A stretch of DNA of 47,989 nt from Pseudomonadota bacterium (lineage in GTDB: Bacteria; Pseudomonadota; Alphaproteobacteria; Reyranellales; Reyranellaceae), in NCBI GenBank assembly GCA_018240685.1, contig JAFEFG010000026.1:1-47989 (forward strand), read 5' to 3'. Positions 1-11,876 of the stretch are shown piece after piece. Under the pieces are notes generated by a model, which had not been told where the DNA came from, did no database searches, and saw nothing but the letters and a program-made list of their open reading frames with translations. The translations under genes were made by a program, and so were the position numbers. How positions within the stretch are numbered: the first letter of the stretch is position 1; each line of letters begins with the position of its first letter.

Positions 1-1396
1 CGATGTCGAAGTCGCCGCGCTCGCGCACCCAATGCGCCAGGAAGTGCAGGCCGAAGCCCGCGTCGCACATGTAGATGAGATGCGCCCCTGCATCGCTCAA
101 CGCGACCACACCGGCCTCGTGCTTCAGCAGGCGCGCCACGCCGTCGTCGCCCACGTTGAGGAAGCGGCCGAGGAAGGCGGTCTCGAGATCCTCGTCGAGG
201 GCAAGGTCGAGCATGACGTCGAGCGGATCGCGCCGCTCGGTCGTGGCGATCTCGTCAAGATAGCGGTTCACGTAGCGCGCATTGGCAGGCTTCTGCGCTA
301 CCGCGACCATCACGCGCTCCCAGTTGCCCTGGAAGATCATGCCCGGCCGCGGGTTGCGCGCGTTGTCGCGGAACTTGGCGCGCCACGACGGATCGCGGAA
401 CACGGCCTTCAACTGCTCGGGCGAGTAGGCCTTGATCGGATCGAAGGCGGCATGGCTGTAGAAGGGATAGGCGTTCGCCATCGTGAAATCGAACGATAGC
501 GGCTGGCAGGGGATCTGCACGTAGAGGCCGTTGCCGCGCTGGATGGCGGCCGCACAAGCGTCGAAGATGCGAATGGCCCGCTCGGGTTCCTGCTCGTTGT
601 ACATGGCCATGCCGGTGCCCTGGAAGAACGGCCGGCCGTGCTTCGCCGCCATCGGCTCCAGCTCCTCCGGCGTCTTCACCCCCGACGCGATGGCGATCAC
701 GCCCTTGCCGCGCGGACCCATGGCCCCCACGAGCGCGTCGAGTTCGGACATCGGCGCGATGGTCGACGGCATCGGAACGCCGGCATAGCCCGAATGGTTG
801 AGCGAATAGGAGGCACCCAGCCCGATCGCGCCCTTGGCCATCGCGTCGGCGACCATGGCCTTCATGCGGGCCAGTTCCTCCGGCGTCGCTTCGGCGCGCT
901 GGGAGGCCGCCTCGCCCATGACGGCGGTGCGGATCGTCGAATGGCCGGCGAGGACCGCGACATTGGCGTAGGCGGGGCGCCGGCGCAGCATGCCCATGTA
1001 TTCGCCGAAGCTTTCGAAGTCCCAGCGGATGCCGCTGCGTAGCGCCTCGAGGTCCATGCCCTCGACGACCGAGAGATTGCGGATCACGAGATCGCGGGCG
1101 GCCGGCGGCGCCGGCACGATGCCGAAGCCGCAATTGCCGATCACCGCCGTGGTGACGCCCAGCGACGGCGACGGCGAGAGCGTCGGATCCCAGGTGATCT
1201 GGGCGTCGTAATGCGTGTGGACGTCGACGATGCCGGGCGCCAGCACGAGGCCCCCGGCATCGACGGTTTCGGCTGCTCCGGCGCCGATATCGCCAATCGC
1301 CTCGATGCGGCCGCCCTTCACGGCGAGATCGGCCCGGCGCGGCTCATGGCCCAGACCGTCGACGATGGTGGCGCCTCGAATGACGAGATCGGTCAT
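1..1396 (-). CDS. Amidohydrolase, N-acyl-D-amino-acid deacylase type (3' end outside window)
   Basis: About 465 residues are visible and the C-terminus is cut by the left edge. The start is ATG at 1396-1394, preceded by a strong GGAGG at normal spacing. Near the N-terminus the protein carries the urease-superfamily signature DVHTHYDAQ, whose two histidines are the usual first metal ligands. About 35 residues later comes GNCGFG, whose cysteine is the bridging ligand of D-aminoacylases. Members of this family hydrolyse N-acyl-D-amino acids or related amides in the cytoplasm. The usual histidine-pair motif (ISHHK-like) further on is replaced by a stretch reading FFQGTGMAMYN, so the exact substrate, or even activity, is uncertain. 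The nearby peptide importer at 4.8-10.3 kb could supply acylated or D-amino-acid substrates, but maeB and another gene lie between them. The family is well supported; the substrate is not. Confidence 0.85.
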   Translation of the reverse strand, partial: MTDLVIRGATIVDGLGHEPRRADLAVKGGRIEAIGDIGAGAAETVDAGGLVLAPGIVDVHTHYDAQITWDPTLSPSPSLGVTTAVIGNCGFGIVPAPPAARDLVIRNLSVVEGMDLEALRSGIRWDFESFGEYMGMLRRRPAYANVAVLAGHSTIRTAVMGEAASQRAEATPEELARMKAMVADAMAKGAIGLGASYSLNHSGYAGVPMPSTIAPMSELDALVGAMGPRGKGVIAIASGVKTPEELEPMAAKHGRPFFQGTGMAMYNEQEPERAIRIFDACAAAIQRGNGLYVQIPCQPLSFDFTMANAYPFYSHAAFDPIKAYSPEQLKAVFRDPSWRAKFRDNARNPRPGMIFQGNWERVMVAVAQKPANARYVNRYLDEIATTERRDPLDVMLDLALDEDLETAFLGRFLNVGDDGVARLLKHEAGVVALSDAGAHLIYMCDAGFGLHFLAHWVRERGDFDI

Positions 1397-1474
1397 GGCT
1401 TCCTCCGGCGATTTTTCTTTGCCCGGAGTGTGACATGGGGCCGGACCGAGTCCATCGCGGACGGCCGGCATGCA

Positions 1475-1510
1475 AAACGAAAACGGCCTTCCGGTTTCCC
1501 GGAAGGCCGT
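1475..1510 (-). terminator. Rho-independent terminator downstream of maeB
   Basis: A perfect 12-bp stem (ACGGCCTTCCGG paired with CCGGAAGGCCGT, 1483-1494 and 1499-1510) has a 4-base loop. Read on the minus strand it is followed by TTTTCGTTTT. It lies 18 bases past the maeB stop codon and separates maeB from the amidohydrolase gene. Confidence 0.9.
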
Positions 1511-1528
1511 GATTTCGACGCCCGACGA

Positions 1529-3826
<2,298 letters not shown>

Positions 3827-3923
3827 CTGATTCTTTCTCCCGGTTGAGCGCGCATATTGGCGGTAAACAGGGGGTGGTACCAGCCAGCCATGCCGCGCTG
3901 CAACGTGGAGAGAAGGTGCGAAT

Positions 3924-4769
3924 TTGCACATGGGTCATGCGATGAGCGATCCCGGCTCGAACGACCGAATCTTGCTCGATCGTCTGGTGCGCGCCTTCGG
4001 CGGCGTGCCGGGAATCCGGGCCATCGTCCTGGGCGGTTCGCGCGCCCGGGGCGAGGCGGCCGCTCACTCGGACTACGATATCGGGCTCTATTATGAGCCG
4101 GACAATCCGATCGATGTCGGCCGGCTCGCCAAGGCCGCGATGCTTCTGCCAGGTGCGGCCAGGTCGTCGGTCACGGCCGTCGGCGAATGGGGGCCCTGGA
4201 TCAACGGCGGTGCCTGGCTTTCGGTCGACGGCCGCCGCGTCGATCTCCTCTACCGCGACCTCGCCAAGGCGGGCGCCGTCGTCGACGCCTGCCGCGCCGG
4301 CACGGTTGAGCGCGTCTATCAGCCCGGCCATCCCCACGCCTTCGTTTCGGCCATTTATGCCGGTGAACTGGCTCTCTGCCAGGTGCTCTGGGATCCGGAG
4401 AACGTGCTGGTCCCGTTGCGCCGCAAATGCGCGCCCTATCCGGAGGCGCTTGGCGAGGCGCTGATCCGGACGTTCTTCTGGGAGGCGCGCTTTGCGCTGG
4501 AGAACGCCGGACACGGCCGCGGGCGAGACGATCCTTCCTATGTCGCGGGTTGCGCCTTCCGCAGCATCGCCTGTCTGTGCCAGACGCTCTTTGCGCTGAA
4601 CCGCACGTATCTCCTGAACGAAAAAGGCGCGGTTGCCGGCGTCGAGCGCCTGGCCCTCAAGCCCGTCGATTTTCGCCGCCGTGTCGAGCGGGCGCTTGCG
4701 GGCGGTGCCGCGGGGCTTCCCGAATTGGCGGCCCTGGTCGAAGAGACGGCCGCCCTCCTGAAGGGGTGA
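3924..4769 (+). CDS. Nucleotidyltransferase-fold protein
   Basis: 281 residues from a TTG start. The polymerase-beta nucleotidyltransferase signature is clear: GGSRARG (G38-S39) followed by two carboxylates, D50 and D52, in SDYDIGLYY. A third acidic residue lies in RRVDLLYRD. A helical C-terminal half of about 170 residues follows, as in aminoglycoside-type and other stand-alone transferases. The substrate cannot be read from sequence. AGAAGG sits 7 bases before TTG 3924. The in-frame ATGs at 3930 and 3942 are further away, so TTG is preferred but not certain. The gene is divergent from maeB and convergent with the importer operon, so it is probably transcribed alone. Its size rules out a small MNT-type antitoxin. 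Confidence 0.8.
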   Translation: MHMGHAMSDPGSNDRILLDRLVRAFGGVPGIRAIVLGGSRARGEAAAHSDYDIGLYYEPDNPIDVGRLAKAAMLLPGAARSSVTAVGEWGPWINGGAWLSVDGRRVDLLYRDLAKAGAVVDACRAGTVERVYQPGHPHAFVSAIYAGELALCQVLWDPENVLVPLRRKCAPYPEALGEALIRTFFWEARFALENAGHGRGRDDPSYVAGCAFRSIACLCQTLFALNRTYLLNEKGAVAGVERLALKPVDFRRRVERALAGGAAGLPELAALVEETAALLKG

Positions 4770-4789
4770 AATCGTGCCGGCCGCGTCGG

Positions 4790-5701
4790 TTACCGGTTCC
4801 GCAGCTTCGGATCGATGGCGTCGCGCAGCGCGTCGCCGAACAGGCTGAAGCCCAGAACGGTGATCACGATGGCAAGGCCCGGGAAGATCGCGATCCACGG
4901 CGCCGTCGTCGCATAATCCTCGGCGCTGCCCTGCAGCATCAGGCCCCAGGCCGGCACCGGCTCCTGCACGCCGAGGCCAAGGTATGACAGCGACGCCTCG
5001 GCCAGGATCGCCTGGCCGACGAAGGCGGACAGCAGGATGAGGAACGGCGCCAGGACGTTGGGGATCATGTGCCGCAGGACGATGCGGGCATGGCCGAAGC
5101 CCAGTGCGCGCGCGGCGTCGATGTAGGGGATCTCGCGCACCGCCAGCGCGCTCGACCGCACGACACGGCCGCAGCGGGGGATCAGCGGTATGGTGATCGC
5201 GATGATGACGTTGAACACGCCGGTGCCGAACACGGAGACCACCGCGAGCGCCAGGATGATCAGGGGGAACGCCATCAGCACGTCCAGCACGCGCTGGAAG
5301 ACGAGATCGATCCAGCCGCCGAAATAGGCGCTGGTCACACCCAGCACCAGCCCAATCATGCCGCCGCCGATGGCCGCGCCGAAGCCGACGATCATCGCCG
5401 TGCGGGCGCCGAAGACGAGCCGCGAGAAGATGTCCCGGCCGAACTGGTCGGTGCCGAGAAGATGCAGCCAGTTCGGCGCCTGCATCATGGCGCTGAAGTC
5501 GTTCTCCTCCGGGTCGAACGGCGCGAGCCAGTCGGCCGCCCCGCCGGCCAGGCAGATGACGAGGACGACGGCGAGACCGAAGGCGCCGAGCGGCTTGCGG
5601 CGGCAGAAGTCGAGCACGCTGCCGGCCCACGTGCGCTGGCGCCATGTCTGCGGGTCGACGGCGATGGCGGCCGCGGCGGGGCCAGGGGTGATGACGGTCA
5701 T
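4790..5701 (-). CDS. ABC transporter permease, DppC/OppC type
   Basis: 303 residues, the last gene of the five-gene importer operon. It is an inner-membrane permease with an N-terminal OppC-type segment and about six membrane spans. LLGTDQFGRDIFSRLVFGAR is the hallmark of this subfamily. The ATPase-coupling EAA loop is recognisable around AARALGFGHARIVLRHMIPN. It pairs with the DppB-type permease encoded 14 bases upstream. Peptides or other oligomeric solutes are the usual cargo, but nickel and glycoside members exist, so the substrate is not assigned. Confidence 0.93.
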   Translation of the reverse strand: MTVITPGPAAAAIAVDPQTWRQRTWAGSVLDFCRRKPLGAFGLAVVLVICLAGGAADWLAPFDPEENDFSAMMQAPNWLHLLGTDQFGRDIFSRLVFGARTAMIVGFGAAIGGGMIGLVLGVTSAYFGGWIDLVFQRVLDVLMAFPLIILALAVVSVFGTGVFNVIIAITIPLIPRCGRVVRSSALAVREIPYIDAARALGFGHARIVLRHMIPNVLAPFLILLSAFVGQAILAEASLSYLGLGVQEPVPAWGLMLQGSAEDYATTAPWIAIFPGLAIVITVLGFSLFGDALRDAIDPKLRNR

Positions 5702-5714
5702 GCGCAGGCTTCCT

Positions 5715-6686
5715 TCACGAGAAGCGGATGCGGGGATCGAGCCACGCGTACAGCACGTCGACCGCGAGGTTGGTGAAGATGAAGATCGCCACCACCAGCA
5801 TCACCAGCGCCTGGGCGAGGACGTTGTCCTGGTTCTGGACCGCCTGGACGAGCAGGCGGCCGATGCCGTTCAGGTTGAACACCTGCTCGGTGATGACCAG
5901 GCCGCCGATCAGGAAGGCGAACTCGATGCCGATCAGCGTGACCACCGGCAGGAGTGCGTTCTTCAGCGCGTGCCGGTTGATGATGACCTGCTCGAGCAGG
6001 CCCTTGGCGCGCGCGGTGCGGACATAGTCCTCCCGCATCACCTCGAGCATCGCCGACCGGGTGATGCGCATGGTGACGGCCGAATAGCGGTAGCCGACCG
6101 TGATGGCGGGCAGCAGCACGATCGACAGGTTGCGCAGGGGATCCTGCCACGGCGGCACGTAGTCGATGGGCGGCAGCCACGGCTTGCCGGTCGCGAGCGA
6201 GGTGACGTTCAGCACCACGATCAGCGACATGATGCCGAGCCAGAACGAGGGCGTGGCGATGCCGGCGATCGACACGACACGCACCACGTGATCCAGCCAG
6301 GTGCCTTCCTTGAGGGCGGAAATCGTGCCGAGCGGTATGGCGATCAGGATGGCAATGACCGTCGCCATGACCGCGATCTGCAGCGACACGGGCAGGCGCG
6401 TTCCGATCTCCTGGACCACCGGATTGCCCGACCACATCGAGATGCCGAAGTCGAAGGTGCAGTAGTTCCCCAGGAACCGGAAGAACTGCACGATCAGCGG
6501 CTTGTCGAGACCGAGCTGCTGGTGGCAGGCGGCGACCGACGCCGGATCGACATGAGTGCCTCCGGAACCCAGGCGGATCACGCAGATGTCGCCCGGAATC
6601 AGGCGCATCAGAACGAAGACCAGGGTCGCCGCTCCCAGCAGCGTCGGGATCGCGAGAAGGAGCCGCTTCACGATGTAGCGATGCAT
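5715..6686 (-). CDS. ABC transporter permease, DppB/OppB type
   Basis: 323 residues. It is the partner permease of the DppC-type protein in the inner membrane. The N-terminal TM1-periplasmic loop arrangement and the EAA loop (ARAKGLLEQVIINRHALKNA) are typical of OppB/DppB. There is an unusually Cys-containing periplasmic loop (ICVIR, AACHQQ and NYCTF) between the first two spans. ATG 6686 follows the binding-protein stop codon by 24 bases, consistent with one transcript. Confidence 0.93.
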   Translation of the reverse strand: MHRYIVKRLLLAIPTLLGAATLVFVLMRLIPGDICVIRLGSGGTHVDPASVAACHQQLGLDKPLIVQFFRFLGNYCTFDFGISMWSGNPVVQEIGTRLPVSLQIAVMATVIAILIAIPLGTISALKEGTWLDHVVRVVSIAGIATPSFWLGIMSLIVVLNVTSLATGKPWLPPIDYVPPWQDPLRNLSIVLLPAITVGYRYSAVTMRITRSAMLEVMREDYVRTARAKGLLEQVIINRHALKNALLPVVTLIGIEFAFLIGGLVITEQVFNLNGIGRLLVQAVQNQDNVLAQALVMLVVAIFIFTNLAVDVLYAWLDPRIRFS

Positions 6687-6710
6687 GGCTACGCTCCGCC
6701 GATCGACGCG

Positions 6711-8315
6711 CTACTTGTCGAGCCAGATGTTGGCGAGGTCCTGGTTGAGGTAGTGGCTGGGGCTGATCTTCCAGCCCTTCACGTAGGACCGCGACAGCAC
6801 GATCCGATACCAGTAGGGCAGGACGATCTCGTGCGCCATCGTGTCGAGCGTATGCTTCTCGTAGGCGCGCATGTCGGCCCGCTGCCGCTTGGGATCGGTC
6901 TCGTACTGCATCTTGTCGTAGAGCTCGATCGACTTGGGATCGTCGTAGTAGCCGTAGTTCTCCGGATAGACCTTGGACGGCAGGTACTTGCCGGTATCGA
7001 GCACGGGATTGACGACGCTCTGGCAGTTGGCCTCCATCGCCACGTCGAAGGTGCCGGCCCGCATGTTCTGGAACCACGGACCGGTGGGCACGACCTTCTG
7101 CTCGACATTGAGGCCGATCTTCTTCCATTCGCCGATCACCCAGGTGCCGACGAACTTGTAGGGTTGGTCGACGTTGCGGTTGAGCAGCTCGAACTTCAGC
7201 CCCTCGGCGCCGGCCTCCTTGAGCAGGCGCTTGGCCTCGGCGCGGGATTTCTCGATGTCCGGCCAGTAGCCGGCCATCTGCTCCAGCTCCGCCTTGGTCG
7301 CCGCCAGCGGCGAGCCGGGGAAGACGATGCCGCCCACGGTCCGCACCGTGGCGATCTTGGACAATGCGGGCGCACCCTTCCACTGGTCGATGGCGAGGGC
7401 CAGCGCGCGGCGCACGCGTACATCGTCGAACGGCTTCCGCTTGTGGTTGGGCGTGAGGATGTTGCCGCAGTTCCAGTCGCTGTCCTGGACGGTGATGTCC
7501 TTGCCCGCCTCCTTGACCAGCTGATCACGCGCCGACGGCGGCAGGCCGCGGAACTCGATGGCGGCGCGGTCGGCGCGGAGCGCGTCGACGCGGACCGACT
7601 GCTTGGCGGCGAAGATGCCCTCGATCGCGTCGAGATAGGGCTCGCCCTTGTGATAGTAGTCCGGGTTGCGCACGCCCTTGATCGACTGGCCGATCTGGTA
7701 GGACACGAACTTGAACGGGCCGGAACCCATGATGTTCTTCTCGTACCAGTGCGGATCCTTGTCGAGGATCTCCTTCTTGTAGATCCAGGCGAAGGGATCG
7801 GCGAGCGCCGGCAGGAACGCCGTCGTCGCGTACTTCAGGTGGAACACGACGGTGTGGTCGTCGGGCGCCTCGATCTTGTCGACCATCGCGTAGTAGCTGA
7901 CGCGAGCGCTGGTGACGCCCTTCGGCGGGAACGTGATCATGTTCCAGCTCGCCGCGACGTCCTGCGCCGTCAGCTTGCTGCCGTCGTGCCACTTCACGTC
8001 CTGCCGGATCTTGAAGGTGTAGGTCTTCCCGTCGTCGGTCGGCGTCGGCATCTCGGTGCAGAGATCGCAGACGAACTTCGTGGTGGACGACGGATCGTCG
8101 GGCGGGACGCGGATCAGCACGCTGTAGTAGGGCGCCACGGTGTGCACGGTGGCGTAGGTCGTCTCGCGATGGCCGTCGAAGCTCGGCGGCGCGTCGGCCG
8201 GGATCAGGTAGACGAGCGTGCCTCCCCGCTTGGGTGTCTGCGCGCTCGCCACGGTCGCGGTGAGCGCCGCCGCCAGGCCGATACAGGCGGCCCGTAATCC
8301 CTTTCGAACGTACAT
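6711..8315 (-). CDS. Periplasmic substrate-binding protein, family 5 (DppA/OppA type)
   Basis: 534 residues. It captures the transported solute in the periplasm and delivers it to the permeases encoded downstream. A Sec signal peptide (MYVRKGLRAACIGLAAALTA, cleavage probably after ASA) precedes the mature start QTPKRGGTLVYLIP, the usual family 5 opening. Internal blocks such as WHDGSKLTAQDV and MGSGPFKFVSY are characteristic. Translation starts at ATG 8315 behind AGGAGGAGG, the strongest ribosome site of the operon, fitting the higher level needed for a binding protein. It lacks a lipobox, so it should be soluble in the periplasm. The length is normal. Confidence 0.94.
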   Translation of the reverse strand: MYVRKGLRAACIGLAAALTATVASAQTPKRGGTLVYLIPADAPPSFDGHRETTYATVHTVAPYYSVLIRVPPDDPSSTTKFVCDLCTEMPTPTDDGKTYTFKIRQDVKWHDGSKLTAQDVAASWNMITFPPKGVTSARVSYYAMVDKIEAPDDHTVVFHLKYATTAFLPALADPFAWIYKKEILDKDPHWYEKNIMGSGPFKFVSYQIGQSIKGVRNPDYYHKGEPYLDAIEGIFAAKQSVRVDALRADRAAIEFRGLPPSARDQLVKEAGKDITVQDSDWNCGNILTPNHKRKPFDDVRVRRALALAIDQWKGAPALSKIATVRTVGGIVFPGSPLAATKAELEQMAGYWPDIEKSRAEAKRLLKEAGAEGLKFELLNRNVDQPYKFVGTWVIGEWKKIGLNVEQKVVPTGPWFQNMRAGTFDVAMEANCQSVVNPVLDTGKYLPSKVYPENYGYYDDPKSIELYDKMQYETDPKRQRADMRAYEKHTLDTMAHEIVLPYWYRIVLSRSYVKGWKISPSHYLNQDLANIWLDK

Positions 8316-8330
8316 CGCCTCCTCCTGTCC

Positions 8331-8349
8331 GACCCGGTTTTTGCGGGTC
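8331..8349 (-). promoter_or_regulatory. Intergenic stem-loop between ATPase and binding-protein genes
   Basis: GACCCG and CGGGTC flank a 7-base loop, sitting between the stop codon of the dppF-like gene (8355) and the ribosome site of the binding-protein gene. It has no T-tract on the minus strand, so it is more likely an mRNA-stability or differential-expression element than a terminator. On the plus strand it is followed by TTTT. Confidence 0.45.
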
Positions 8350-8354
8350 TTTTG

Positions 8355-9350
8355 CTAGTGCACCTCGTTGCAAGCGACCCAGTGGCCGGTTCGTACTTCC
8401 CTGAGCGTGGGGCGCATCGCCTTGCAGCCCTCCACTGCCACGGGGCAGCGGGGATGGAAGACGCAACCCGACGGCGGATTGAGGGGGCTGGGCACTTCGC
8501 CGCGCGGCGGACGGAAGGCGCGCGTTGCCTCGATGCGGGGATCCGGGATCGGCACGGCCGCGAGCAGCGCCTGCGTGTAGGGATGCAGCGGGTTGTCGAA
8601 CAGCTCGTCGCTTGCCGCCATCTCGACGATGCGGCCGAGATACATGACGGCGACCCGCTGGCAGAGATGGCGCACCACCGACAGATCGTGGGCGATGAAG
8701 AGATAGGTGAGGCCGAGGCGCTCGCGCAGGTCCTCCAGCAGATTGATGACCTGGGCCTGGATCGAGACGTCGAGCGCCGACACGGCCTCGTCGCAGACGA
8801 TGAACTCCGGCTCGAGCGCCAGCGCCCGGGCGATGCCGACGCGCTGGCGCTGGCCTCCCGACATTTCGTGCGGATAGCGGTCGGCAAACTTGGGATCGAG
8901 GCCGCACATCGACAGCAGCTCGTCGACGCGGCGGCGCCGTCGATGGGCGTCGACCTCGACGCCATGAACCTTGATCGGCTCGGCGACGATGTCGCCCACC
9001 TTCATGCGCGGATTGAGCGAACTGTAGGGATCCTGGAAGACGACCTGCATGCGGCGCCGGAGCGAGACCAGCTCGGCGCCCTTGAGGCCGCCGATATCCC
9101 GGCCATCGAACAGGATGCGGCCGGCCGTGGGCTGCTCCAGTCGCAGGATGCAGCGGCCGGTCGTGGTCTTGCCGCAACCGCTTTCACCGACCAGGCCGAG
9201 GGTTTCGCCGCGGCCGATCGTGAAGTCGACGCCGTCGACGGCCCTGACCTCGCCGACCTTGCGGGTCAGCACGATGCCCTCGGTAACGGGGAAGTGCATG
9301 GCGAGTCCCTGCACCTCCAGCAGTGGCCCGTTGGTCTCCGCCGCGGTCAT
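8355..9350 (-). CDS. Peptide-type ABC importer ATPase, DppF/OppF type
   Basis: 331 residues. It is one of the two cytoplasmic ATPases of the importer. Walker A is GESGCGKTT, the signature motif is [22 protein letters not shown], and Walker B ([13 protein letters not shown]) follows. The oligopeptide-type C-terminal extension ends with a cysteine-bearing segment ([15 protein letters not shown]) that in this family can hold an Fe-S cluster. ATG 9350 overlaps the upstream ATPase stop by 4 bases (ATGA), indicating translational coupling. The frame is open further upstream, but only this start gives a normal N-terminus. Confidence 0.94.
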   Translation of the reverse strand: MTAAETNGPLLEVQGLAMHFPVTEGIVLTRKVGEVRAVDGVDFTIGRGETLGLVGESGCGKTTTGRCILRLEQPTAGRILFDGRDIGGLKGAELVSLRRRMQVVFQDPYSSLNPRMKVGDIVAEPIKVHGVEVDAHRRRRRVDELLSMCGLDPKFADRYPHEMSGGQRQRVGIARALALEPEFIVCDEAVSALDVSIQAQVINLLEDLRERLGLTYLFIAHDLSVVRHLCQRVAVMYLGRIVEMAASDELFDNPLHPYTQALLAAVPIPDPRIEATRAFRPPRGEVPSPLNPPSGCVFHPRCPVAVEGCKAMRPTLREVRTGHWVACNEVH

Positions 9351-10345
9351 GCTGCGGCCTCCTCGGTCATCGGCTCGGCGCTGCGGAAGCAGGCGGCGAG
9401 GTGGCCTGGCTCGCCGGCCGGCTCCAGCGCCGGCCGCGCCTCGGCGCAGCGGCCGACGGCGAAGCGGCACCGCGCGCGGAAGGCGCAGCCTTCGTCGAGC
9501 CGCGTGAGATCGGGCGGCTGGCCTTCGACCGGATCGAGGCGCGCGCGCCGCGGCTGGTCGAGCCGCGGCACCGAGCGCAGCAGCGCCATCGTGTAGGGAT
9601 GCCGCGGCCGGTGATAGATCGCGTCGGCACGGCCCGACTCGACGATGCGGCCGGCATACATCACGTTCACCCGGCTGGCGTAGCGGGCGACCACGCCGAG
9701 ATTGTGCGTGATGATGATCTGCGCGACGCCGAGCTTGCGCGTCAGGGATTTCATCAGCTCCAGGATCTGCGCCTGGATGGTGACGTCGAGCGCCGTGGTC
9801 GGCTCGTCGGCGATGATCAGCTTGGGGTTGCAGGCGAGCGCGATGGCGATCATCACGCGCTGGCGCATGCCTCCGGACAGCTGATGCGGGTACTGCCGCA
9901 GCCGACGGGCCGGATCGGCGATCCCGACCATTTCCAGGAGCTCCAGCGCGCGCCGATCCGCGGTGGCGCGGTCGGCATCCCGATGCGCCTCCAGCGTCTC
10001 GGTGATCTGCCGGCCGATGGTGAGCACGGGATTGAGCGAGGTCATCGGTTCCTGGAACACCATCCCGATGTCGCGACCGCGGATGCGGCGCATCTCGGCC
10101 TCGGGCAGGCTGCGCAGGTCGCGGCCGTCGAACAGGATCTCGCCGCCGGTGACGCGGCCGGGCGGATCGGGGATCAGGCGCAGGATCGAGAGCGCTCCAA
10201 CCGACTTCCCGGATCCGCTCTCGCCCACCACGGCCACGGTCTCCCCATGTTCCACGGTGTATGAGATGCCGTCGACTGCACGCACGAGTCCGGCGCCGGT
10301 CCGAAACTCGGTATGGAGCCCCTTCACCTCCAGCAATGGCGGCAC
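9347..10345 (-). CDS. Peptide-type ABC importer ATPase, DppD/OppD type
   Basis: 332 residues, the first gene of the importer operon. Walker A is GESGSGKSV, the signature is [15 protein letters not shown], and Walker B is [12 protein letters not shown]. The C-terminal oligopeptide domain contains [17 protein letters not shown], the cysteine pattern of the DppD family. The start is GTG at 10345 with GGAG 7 bases upstream. It is coupled to the DppF-type gene by an ATGA overlap. The two ATPases presumably form a heterodimer. ATPase genes ahead of the binding protein is less common than the dppABCDF order. Confidence 0.94.
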   Translation of the reverse strand: MPPLLEVKGLHTEFRTGAGLVRAVDGISYTVEHGETVAVVGESGSGKSVGALSILRLIPDPPGRVTGGEILFDGRDLRSLPEAEMRRIRGRDIGMVFQEPMTSLNPVLTIGRQITETLEAHRDADRATADRRALELLEMVGIADPARRLRQYPHQLSGGMRQRVMIAIALACNPKLIIADEPTTALDVTIQAQILELMKSLTRKLGVAQIIITHNLGVVARYASRVNVMYAGRIVESGRADAIYHRPRHPYTMALLRSVPRLDQPRRARLDPVEGQPPDLTRLDEGCAFRARCRFAVGRCAEARPALEPAGEPGHLAACFRSAEPMTEEAAA

Positions 10346-10616
10346 GCGGTCTCTCCATCAAATGTCGATGAGCAGACGCTACGCGGTTAGCTCGCGCGAT
10401 CGGCCGTGCGCCCGCCCGGTGGCGGCGCCCTATCGTTTGGACCATTGACGGCGCCGCGGCAGCGCGGGCCGATCGCAATCGTCTCGGTGTGAAGCCTGTT
10501 TCCTCGTCGTGCTGCCGCCCAGCAATTCGATGTCGCTGGAAGGCGCGGCCTCTTATGGGCCATCGAAACCCTACGTGCCCGCTTCGGAAGGTGCAAGCCG
10601 AGAAGCGAGCCGATCG
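10346..10616. promoter_or_regulatory. Upstream region of the importer operon with a spaced inverted repeat
   Basis: This 271-base non-coding gap lies between the 3' end of the MFS gene and the GTG start of the dppD-like gene, so it must hold the operon promoter. The clearest structure is a perfect 8-base inverted repeat, GCGGCGCC at 10422-10429 and GGCGCCGC at 10450-10457. The arm starts are 28 bases apart, compatible with a dimeric regulator or a hairpin. No convincing -35/-10 pair was found by eye. Confidence 0.35.
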
Positions 10617-11876
10617 TCAGGGAAGCTGCGGCGCGGCGGCCGGCGCGCGTGCCGCCGATGCCGTGACCGCGGCCAGCGCCGCCAGGATGCCGAACACGGT
10701 GAGCGACCATGTGTAGTCTCCGCTCCAGTCGCGCAGCGCGCCCGACAGGAGCGGTCCCGATGCTTGCGCCAGCACCTGAAGCGGCAGGGCGACGCCGCGA
10801 ATGGCGCCATAGCTCTCACGGCCGAAATAATCCGCCCAGGCCATCGGCAGGAGCGTCATGATCCCGCCGATGCCGAGGCCGAAGGTGCCGGCGGCGACGC
10901 AGGCGGCGGGCAGCGATCCGACGCCGATCAGGGCGAAGGTCCCCGCGCCGAGCAGCAGAGCGGCCAGCAGCAGACCATGGCGCACCGGCCAGCGGCGCGG
11001 CAGGAAGCCGATGCCGAAACTGGCGACGGCGGACATGGAGGAAAAGACGCTGATCGCCGTGGCGGCGCCGATCGGCGAGAGGCCGCGCTCGATGAGATGC
11101 GGCGCCTGGTACAGGCTGACGCCGGCCTGAACCGGATAGACCAGGACCGTATAGAGCGAGAGCAGCCAGAAGGCGGGTGTGCGCATCGCGCCGGACCGGT
11201 CGAAGCGCGGCTCCGCCGCCGCCCGGCCGGCACCGGCCGCCGGCAGGTCGGGCTGCAGCCCGATATCCTCCGGCCGGCGCACCAGCAGCAGCCAGCACGG
11301 CAGGAAGCCCACGATCAGGACGGTCGCGCCCACCGCCAGCCAGCCCGACCGCCAGTCGCCGCCGTGCATGGAAAGCTGGGCGAGAAGCGGCAGGGCAACG
11401 AGGCCTGACATCTGGGCCAGGGTGGCGATGGAGGTGGCGCGCATGCGGCGCGCCACGAACCAGTTGTTCAGGGCGCCGTACAGGCCGAGCTCGAACGGTC
11501 CCGCCCAGTTCATCCGGGCAAAGCAGAACAGCAGATAGAACATCGCCAGCGACTGGGTGAGCGACAGCGCCATGGTCGCAAGGCCGGTGCCCAGCACGGC
11601 CGCGCACAGCACGAGCCGCGCGCCGCGCCGGTCGAGCATCGGCCCGATCATCGGCGACAGAACCGCGGCCAGCAGGCCACCCAGCGACACCGCACCGCCC
11701 ATCTGCGTGCGCGACCAGCCGAATTCGTGCGTCATCGGTGCAACGAAGATCGACAGCACGGCCACCGCCGGGCCCTGCCGCGCGAAGCCGGCCAGGCAGA
11801 TGCAGCCCAGCACCACCCAGCCGTAGAAGAACGGCAGGCGCGGAGCGAGCAGGCGGGGCAGAAGCGGCGGTTTCAT
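10617..11876 (-). CDS. Major facilitator superfamily transporter
   Basis: 419 residues in the inner membrane, with twelve hydrophobic segments in two bundles. After a short basic N-terminus (MKPPLLPRLL) comes FFYGWVVLGCICLAGFARQG. The MFS motif A region is visible as [13 protein letters not shown] between spans 2 and 3. The layout (FYGWVV start, GLYGALNNWF block) resembles the monocarboxylate/oxalate-formate type carriers. The substrate is unknown. The frame is open 72 codons further upstream, but that extension is arginine-rich, has no membrane character and would run into the mutS promoter region. ATG 11876 is therefore preferred. The gene is divergent from mutS. Confidence 0.85.
   Translation of the reverse strand: MKPPLLPRLLAPRLPFFYGWVVLGCICLAGFARQGPAVAVLSIFVAPMTHEFGWSRTQMGGAVSLGGLLAAVLSPMIGPMLDRRGARLVLCAAVLGTGLATMALSLTQSLAMFYLLFCFARMNWAGPFELGLYGALNNWFVARRMRATSIATLAQMSGLVALPLLAQLSMHGGDWRSGWLAVGATVLIVGFLPCWLLLVRRPEDIGLQPDLPAAGAGRAAAEPRFDRSGAMRTPAFWLLSLYTVLVYPVQAGVSLYQAPHLIERGLSPIGAATAISVFSSMSAVASFGIGFLPRRWPVRHGLLLAALLLGAGTFALIGVGSLPAACVAAGTFGLGIGGIMTLLPMAWADYFGRESYGAIRGVALPLQVLAQASGPLLSGALRDWSGDYTWSLTVFGILAALAAVTASAARAPAAAPQLP

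Noticed and set aside
5358..8297. A 979-codon plus-strand open frame across the importer operon
   Set aside because: It lies opposite three recognised transporter genes and reads as low-information Asp/Val/Arg repeats without motifs.
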